From the NCBI GenBank assembly GCA_027371625.1, contig DAHXMQ010000261.1, positions 1 through 10,628 on the forward strand: 10,628 bases of DNA, written 5' to 3'. A program made the translations under genes and the position numbers. The notes beneath the pieces were generated by a model. The model was not told where the DNA came from. It saw only the letters and a list, made by a program, of their open reading frames with translations, and did no database searches. The stretch is from Candidatus Methanoperedentaceae archaeon. Lineage in GTDB: Archaea > Halobacteriota > Methanosarcinia > Methanosarcinales > Methanoperedenaceae. This document shows positions 6,760 through 10,628 of this stretch, piece after piece; positions within the stretch are counted from its first letter, which is position 1, and each line of letters begins with the position of its first letter.

Positions 6760-6927
6760 ATGAAGACCAGGAGATATGAAGCAAAAGATGAGGATGAACT
6801 TCTCAGGCTTATCGATGAGGATCCAGATAAATTAAAAGGCTGGGAAGGTCCAATCGAGGCGCATTTGAGGTCTGTTCGCTATCCTCCAAAGAAGGCTAAA
6901 GGTAAAGTGCGCACGATAAGTAAATGA
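6760..6927 (+). CDS. Small basic protein, putative antitoxin partner
   Basis: A 55-residue frame of unknown family. The N-terminal half is acidic and probably helical (MKTRRYEAKDEDELLRLIDE). The C-terminal half is basic (RSVRYPPKKAKGKVRTISK). ATG 6760 lies 5 nt after the toxin stop. An in-frame GTG at 6751 would overlap the toxin stop as GTGA and add three residues. A GTGA element before the ATG could serve as ribosome site. Size, order and spacing fit a toxin-then-antitoxin pair as in brnT-brnA, but no ribbon-helix-helix or helix-turn-helix signature is visible. The antitoxin role is inferred from position alone. The T-rich run directly after its stop ends the unit. Confidence 0.55.
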   Translation: MKTRRYEAKDEDELLRLIDEDPDKLKGWEGPIEAHLRSVRYPPKKAKGKVRTISK

Positions 6928-6943
6928 TTTATTTTTCTTTTTT
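6928..6943 (+). terminator. Oligo-T terminator after the BrnT-like operon
   Basis: TTTATTTTTCTTTTTT follows the TGA of the 55-residue gene immediately. It is a typical archaeal U-run terminator placed exactly between two convergent operons. Confidence 0.6.
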
Positions 6944-6944
6944 G

Positions 6945-7280
6945 TTATAGAGACTGAAGTATTTTCTCCAGCGCATCGATTAGTGGCGGCAGGTCGTTAT
7001 GGACGGTCTCCCATACGATTACCAGATCAACATCATCATATTCATGGATAATAACGTTACGCATTCCGACCATGTCGCTCCACGGTAAATCAGGGAAAGC
7101 AGCTCTCGTTTCTTCTGAGATTCGCCTTGATGCCTCTCCAATGATTTCAAGGCGCCGAATAACGGCATCCTGGCACTGGAGGTCTCCAAAAAATTCTTCT
7201 CTGGTTTTATCGCCAACATATTCAAGAGCCAGCTTTGCTGCTTCAAGAATGTCAAGAAGATATTCTTTGTCACGTTGCAT
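6945..7280 (-). CDS. hepT: HepT-like toxin (HEPN domain, DUF86)
   Basis: An 111-residue, all-helical HEPN RNase-type toxin. The N-terminus (RDKEYLLDILEAAKLALEYV) and the segment QDAVIRRLEIIGEASRRISE are standard DUF86. The active site is RNVIIHEY: R74, H79 and Y81 form the R-x4-H-x-Y motif, in which R and H cleave RNA and the tyrosine is the residue AMPylated by the partner MntA in studied systems. The C-terminus (VWETVHNDLPPLIDALEKIL) is also typical. ATG 7280 overlaps the mntA-like gene end by 11 nt, so the two are co-translated with the nucleotidyltransferase first. In studied pairs MntA blocks HepT by AMPylation. All motif residues are intact, so the pair should be functional. Confidence 0.9.
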   Translation of the reverse strand: MQRDKEYLLDILEAAKLALEYVGDKTREEFFGDLQCQDAVIRRLEIIGEASRRISEETRAAFPDLPWSDMVGMRNVIIHEYDDVDLVIVWETVHNDLPPLIDALEKILQSL

Positions 7281-7590
7281 AAACAGCCTCGGCTGAATTT
7301 AAAATGGCATTTCGGCGAATGTAATTCCGGCTGGATTCAATACCGCGGCGGCTGACTATGTCCACTTCGCGTCCAAGCATCTGTTTTAACTCGCTTTCCA
7401 TGTGAACAAGGTCAAATAAAGTGTGTTTTGCATCTTCGCTGAAGGTGACGAGGACATCAATATCGCTGTCAGGGCGAAAATCTTCTCGAAGCACCGAGCC
7501 GAATAGGGAGAACTCACGTATTTTCCACTTTTTGCAAAACTCAACAATCATGTCTCTTGGGATATCGATGCGTGATTTTGTATTTGACAT
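7270..7590 (-). CDS. mntA: MntA-like nucleotidyltransferase antitoxin (MNT domain)
   Basis: A minimal nucleotidyltransferase of 106 residues from the chosen start. The catalytic signature FGSVLREDFRPDSDIDVLV gives GS-x10-D-x-D (G31, S32, D43, D45), with a third acid D77 in EVDIVS, the usual triad for Mg-ATP. In characterised pairs MntA AMPylates the HEPN partner's tyrosine and so neutralises it. The start is ATG 7590, because homology begins at IDIPRDMIVEFCKKWKIREF. An upstream in-frame ATG at 7635 would add 15 Asn/Arg-rich residues and appears to lie upstream of the predicted transcription start. The gene overlaps hepT by 11 nt, and its promoter region faces the TrlF-like gene. Confidence 0.88.
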   Translation of the reverse strand: MSNTKSRIDIPRDMIVEFCKKWKIREFSLFGSVLREDFRPDSDIDVLVTFSEDAKHTLFDLVHMESELKQMLGREVDIVSRRGIESSRNYIRRNAILNSAEAVYAT

Positions 7591-7646
7591 TCTTCTATGT
7601 CTATTATTGTGATTGTCTATTAAATCTCTTTTCATTGGTGTAATTG

Positions 7647-7654
7647 AAATATAA
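7647..7654 (-). promoter_or_regulatory. TATA box of the mntA-hepT operon
   Basis: On the coding strand the box reads TTATATTT. Standard spacing puts transcription start near 7625, downstream of ATG 7635 and about 35 nt upstream of ATG 7590. This supports the shorter MntA reading. Confidence 0.4.
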
Positions 7655-7691
7655 TGTTACAAAATAGAAATTCGCGCCGTACACTTCGGCA

Positions 7692-7743
7692 TTTCCAACA
7701 GGCGTTTCTAAAAAACAGTTTATTCATAAGTTATTGTTGGAAA
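7692..7743. repeat. 9-bp inverted repeat between divergent defence promoters
   Basis: TTTCCAACA (7692-7700) and TGTTGGAAA (7735-7743) are perfect inverse copies separated by 34 nt. They lie between the mntA-hepT TATA box and the TrlF-like TATA box, about 10 nt upstream of the latter. They could be a bipartite operator shared by the divergent genes or a remnant of an inserted element's end. Nothing further identifies it. Confidence 0.4.
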
Positions 7744-7753
7744 CACCATATTC

Positions 7754-7761
7754 TTTATTAT
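7754..7761 (+). promoter_or_regulatory. TATA box of the TrlF/Ppl-like gene
   Basis: TTTATTAT is centred about 36 nt before ATG 7793, predicting a start near 7783 and a leader of about 10 nt. A GGTTGGTG sequence just before the ATG can act as ribosome site. Confidence 0.4.
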
Positions 7762-7792
7762 CGTCAAAGACATTACTTTGGGTTGGTGTATA

Positions 7793-10396
7793 ATGTCTCT
7801 ATTGGAAGATATTGAAGAACTGGATAATGGTGCAAAGTTTTACAAATGCGATTTGCATATTCATACACCGGCATCTTACGATTTTACTGAGAAAACTATC
7901 ACTCCCAAAGACATTGTTGAAACTGCTATTAAAAAAGGATTAAAAGTAATCGCAATTACCGATCATAATACGAGTAAGTGGTGTAAGGACTTGATTGAAG
8001 CAGCAAAAGGAACTGAATTATGCGTATTACCAGGAGTAGAGATAACATGTTCAGATGGTAGAAAGAATATTCACTTGATTGCTCTTTTTCCCAAAGATAA
8101 AAGTAAACGAATTCAAGATTTATTATCTAAAATTAAAATTAATGTGGAAGAGCAAGAAAATCCTACAGGAGAGACGCATAGCGAATACAATGTCGTCAAT
8201 GTTCTTGATGTAATTGAAGAATTAGGCGGTTTTGCCATTGCTCCCCATGCAGATAGCGAGAACGGTATTGCATCTGGCAAAGAAGGAATCCCCAGGGTCG
8301 ATATTATAAAACACCGTGCTTTAATGAGCGTTGAAACAAAAAATGCAAAGACAAAGAAGTGTTTAGATGGTACTGATCCTACATATAATAGAAAATTAGC
8401 ATGTATTAGAAGTTCTGATAACACTTCATTGGATAGAATTGGCTCAGAATCGACCTTCATAAAATTAGATATGCTGGATTTTGAGGGGTTGCGTCAAGCA
8501 TTCTTAGACCCCGATTCGCGTATTAGAGAGGTAGAAGAATCCGCCGAATACCCCTTAATTATCGGGATGAGCTTCGAAGGTGGATTTTTAGACGGGCATA
8601 TGCTTCATTTTAATAAAAATTTAAATTGCTTAATCGGAAGTAGAGGAACGGGAAAATCTACGATTATAGAACTTTTGAGGTATGCATTAAACGATTCACC
8701 AGACGAGACCCTTCAAAAGGTAGAGACACAACGGCAAGGTTTAATAAAGTACACCCTTGGTGATGGGGGAAAGGTAACGGTATTTATAAAAACTATTGAT
8801 GGTCAAATTTATCAAATTGAAAGAGCGCTAGATGATGAAGAAACAAAAATACTTGATGATAAAGGCAATCAAATTAAAGTTTCAGTGAACGACTTATTTG
8901 AGATTGAAGCATATAGTCAGGAAGAAGTCGTGGAGATTGCTAAAAAACCATCAATTCAGCTTGACATGATAGATAATCATGCTGACATTAAAGATTTATT
9001 GATAGAAAAAGAGACCATCAAAAAGAAATTAAAGAAAAATGCAAAAGAACTCGGTGAAGAAATAACACAGCTAGATGAGTGGTCTACAGAAGTCGCTCAG
9101 TTAGGTCTGATAAATCATCAACTTAAGGTACTGGATGAACATGGATTGAAAGAACGACTGAAAATTCAAAGAATATGGGAAAATGATAAAAGAGTTCTCC
9201 AAAAAATTCGTGAAGAAATTGAAAACGAGATTCAGAGATGCGAAGAATGGTGCAATAAAGATAAAGTTGAAGTACCTGATATGGATGATGAATTTGCCAA
9301 TCCAAAGGTTGTTCAATTTTGTCGCAATGCTCTAATTGATGCCAAACAAAAACAAAAGACTTTAAAGAGCGAAGAATTAAAAATTTGGCAAGAAACAAAA
9401 ACTAGTTTTGAAAAGAGTTTAATAGATTGGAATAATAATTATACTAACCAAAAGGAAGCATATAGGGAATTGCTCAAACAATTGCAAAAAGAAGGAATTC
9501 AAGAACCTAGTAATTACTTGAAATTAGAAGATCGCAAAAAAGATTTAGAATTACTAGCAAAAAAAGTCGAAGAAAAAAGAAAAAGCATAAAAAAATACGA
9601 AAAAGAAAGGATGGCATTATTAGAAGAACTATCTCGTAACAGTAAAAATATTTTTGGAAAAAGGCAAGAAATTGCCAAAGACATTACTGAAAGAACAAAT
9701 AATTTTGTTCAAGTTAAAATCGAACATGAAAAAGATAGAGAATTGTATGAGAATTATGTAATGGAAATGCTCAATGGGTCGGGTATACGCGATACTAAAA
9801 GCAATCCTAATAAGCAAAGAATAGCTTCAATTCATCCTATTGATTTAGTAAAATTAGTACGAAATGGGCAAGTCGAAGAGTTAGAAAAACAAACAAGTAT
9901 AGCCAAAAACATCGCTGAGAAAGCAGTATATCATCTTAAAAATAAAGAATCTTTATTTGATTTAGAGATTCAAGATTTAAATGATAGACCAGAAATAAAA
10001 TTAAAATTAGAAGATGGAACATACAAACCTATAACAAAATTATCTCCAGGTCAAAAATGTACCGCAATATTATCCATTGCAATGTTAAAGAAAGACAAAC
10101 CATTAATTGTGGATCAACCAGAAGATGCAATAGATAATTCATTCATTAGGCAGCAGATTGTAGAAGGGCTTAGAGCAATAAAAAATAAACGGCAGATAAT
10201 ACTTGCAACGCATAATGCAAATATTCCAGTTTTGGGTGATGCAGAATTAATTATGGTTATGAAAGCTGAAGAAAATAAAGGCGAAATTGTTTGTTGTGGT
10301 GCAATTGATAGACAAGTAATAAAAGATCATGTAACATCTTTACTTGAAGGTGGAAAAGAAGCATTTACGATGAGATTAGAAAAATATGGATTTTGA
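7793..10396 (+). CDS. PHP phosphoesterase-SMC-like ATPase (TrlF/Ppl-type defence protein)
   Basis: This 867-residue fusion resembles TrlF-family ATPases and the single-gene anti-phage system Ppl. The N-terminal PHP domain (about 15-240) has its metal ligands in place: DLHIHT (H22, H24), TDHNT (D57, H58), GVEI (E83), H94, APHAD (H152) and SSDNT (D209). An ABC/SMC-type ATPase is split by a long coiled coil: Walker A GSRGTGKST at 282-290, Q-loop near Q376, Lys/Glu-rich coiled coil about 400-720, signature LSPGQK at 750-755, Walker B LIVDQPEDAID (D774, E777) and H-loop H807. The likely job is sensing infection through DNA or RNA with the ATPase arms and cutting nucleic acid or nucleotides with the PHP site; the substrate is unknown. 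ATG 7793 is preferred to TTG 7778, since it has a GGTG site and the TTG lies upstream of the predicted transcription start. It is much more AT-rich than the core genes on either side, pointing to acquisition. Confidence 0.88.
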   Translation: MSLLEDIEELDNGAKFYKCDLHIHTPASYDFTEKTITPKDIVETAIKKGLKVIAITDHNTSKWCKDLIEAAKGTELCVLPGVEITCSDGRKNIHLIALFPKDKSKRIQDLLSKIKINVEEQENPTGETHSEYNVVNVLDVIEELGGFAIAPHADSENGIASGKEGIPRVDIIKHRALMSVETKNAKTKKCLDGTDPTYNRKLACIRSSDNTSLDRIGSESTFIKLDMLDFEGLRQAFLDPDSRIREVEESAEYPLIIGMSFEGGFLDGHMLHFNKNLNCLIGSRGTGKSTIIELLRYALNDSPDETLQKVETQRQGLIKYTLGDGGKVTVFIKTIDGQIYQIERALDDEETKILDDKGNQIKVSVNDLFEIEAYSQEEVVEIAKKPSIQLDMIDNHADIKDLLIEKETIKKKLKKNAKELGEEITQLDEWSTEVAQLGLINHQLKVLDEHGLKERLKIQRIWENDKRVLQKIREEIENEIQRCEEWCNKDKVEVPDMDDEFANPKVVQFCRNALIDAKQKQKTLKSEELKIWQETKTSFEKSLIDWNNNYTNQKEAYRELLKQLQKEGIQEPSNYLKLEDRKKDLELLAKKVEEKRKSIKKYEKERMALLEELSRNSKNIFGKRQEIAKDITERTNNFVQVKIEHEKDRELYENYVMEMLNGSGIRDTKSNPNKQRIASIHPIDLVKLVRNGQVEELEKQTSIAKNIAEKAVYHLKNKESLFDLEIQDLNDRPEIKLKLEDGTYKPITKLSPGQKCTAILSIAMLKKDKPLIVDQPEDAIDNSFIRQQIVEGLRAIKNKRQIILATHNANIPVLGDAELIMVMKAEENKGEIVCCGAIDRQVIKDHVTSLLEGGKEAFTMRLEKYGF

Positions 10397-10399
10397 ATC

Positions 10400-10628
10400 A
10401 TGTCCACCCCACTCCTCACCAAAGTAACCCTCGCAAGCTCCGCCTCCATCCCCTTAGCCAGCGTGCCCCGTACCGTAAAGAGCAGAGCCCTCGAAGCAAT
10501 GGCGCAGGCTCTCGATTCAAACCGGGAAAAAATAATCTCAGCCAACAAAAAAGACATCGCAGAGGCCGAAAAACTCGTCGAGGAGGGCAGGCTCTCAAAA
10601 GCCCTCCTCAAGAGATTGAAAGTGGACG
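10400..10628 (+). CDS. proA: Glutamate-5-semialdehyde dehydrogenase, N-terminal part
   Basis: ProA (gamma-glutamyl phosphate reductase) makes glutamate semialdehyde from glutamyl phosphate with NADPH in proline synthesis. Only the first 76 codons are present before the window ends; the usual length is about 420-450. The N-terminus matches the family: KSRALEAMAQAL (27-38), then IISANKKDIAEAE (45-57) and a basic KALLKRLKVD end (67-76). The catalytic Cys and NADP-binding motifs lie beyond the edge. ATG 10400 fits the normal N-terminus but starts 3 nt after the stop of the AT-rich defence gene with no clear SD. It has the higher GC content of the core genes. proB is not visible. Confidence 0.85.
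   Translation, partial: MSTPLLTKVTLASSASIPLASVPRTVKSRALEAMAQALDSNREKIISANKKDIAEAEKLVEEGRLSKALLKRLKVD

Noticed and set aside
7591..7635. Upstream ATG adding 15 residues to MntA
   Set aside because: The added Asn/Arg-rich residues are outside the family's core, and the predicted transcription start lies downstream of this ATG. It is kept as an alternative.
7778..7792. TTG start adding five residues to the PHP-SMC ATPase
   Set aside because: The ATG at 7793 has a GGTG site at proper distance, and the TTG lies upstream of the transcription start predicted from the TATA box.
1..10628. CRISPR array, tRNA, rRNA or transposase
   Set aside because: Reading both strands showed no regularly spaced repeats, no cloverleaf-like T-loop sequence that held up, and no transposase or integrase motifs.

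Overview
The window is archaeal chromosomal DNA, most likely from a Euryarchaeote related to the Methanosarcinales; the exact lineage cannot be fixed from the sequence. The evidence is an archaeal/eukaryotic-type stalk operon (L1, P0-type L10, P1-type L12), an archaeal PIN-ATPase-KH protein, AGGTGATC-type Shine-Dalgarno sites, TATA-box promoters spaced for leaderless or short-leader transcripts, and oligo-T terminators.

Region 1 (1-2240): the end of an unidentified rightward gene converges on the leftward rpl1-rpl10-rpl12 operon. rpl11 is not next to it. The 5' leader of rpl1 holds a hairpin flush against the Shine-Dalgarno site. Its asymmetric loop resembles the L1-binding element by which archaeal L1 represses its own operon.

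Region 2 (2255-4153): a leftward three-gene unit encodes a BlaI/MecI-type repressor, a short membrane metallopeptidase with HEAWH (BlaR/M48-like), and an HtpX-like membrane protease. The repressor's promoter looks leaderless and carries a near-palindrome between TATA box and start codon, which suggests autorepression. The unit looks like a signal-responsive membrane-proteolysis module in an archaeon. A stretch without a large gene (4154-4482) follows, with one weak 34-residue ORF.

Region 3 (4483-6318): a leftward PIN-domain ATPase with a C-terminal KH domain, an archaeal core protein related to Sulfolobus PINA.

Region 4 (6450-10396): an accessory defence block. It has a BrnT-like toxin with a 55-residue partner (rightward), a HepT-MntA toxin-antitoxin pair (leftward, tail-to-tail with the first), and, divergent from that pair, an AT-rich 867-residue PHP + SMC-like ATPase of the TrlF/Ppl anti-phage type. 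The block sits between the core PIN ATPase gene and proA. The start of proA lies only 3 nt after the ATPase stop codon.

Region 5 (10400-end): the N-terminus of proA (proline biosynthesis), cut by the window edge.
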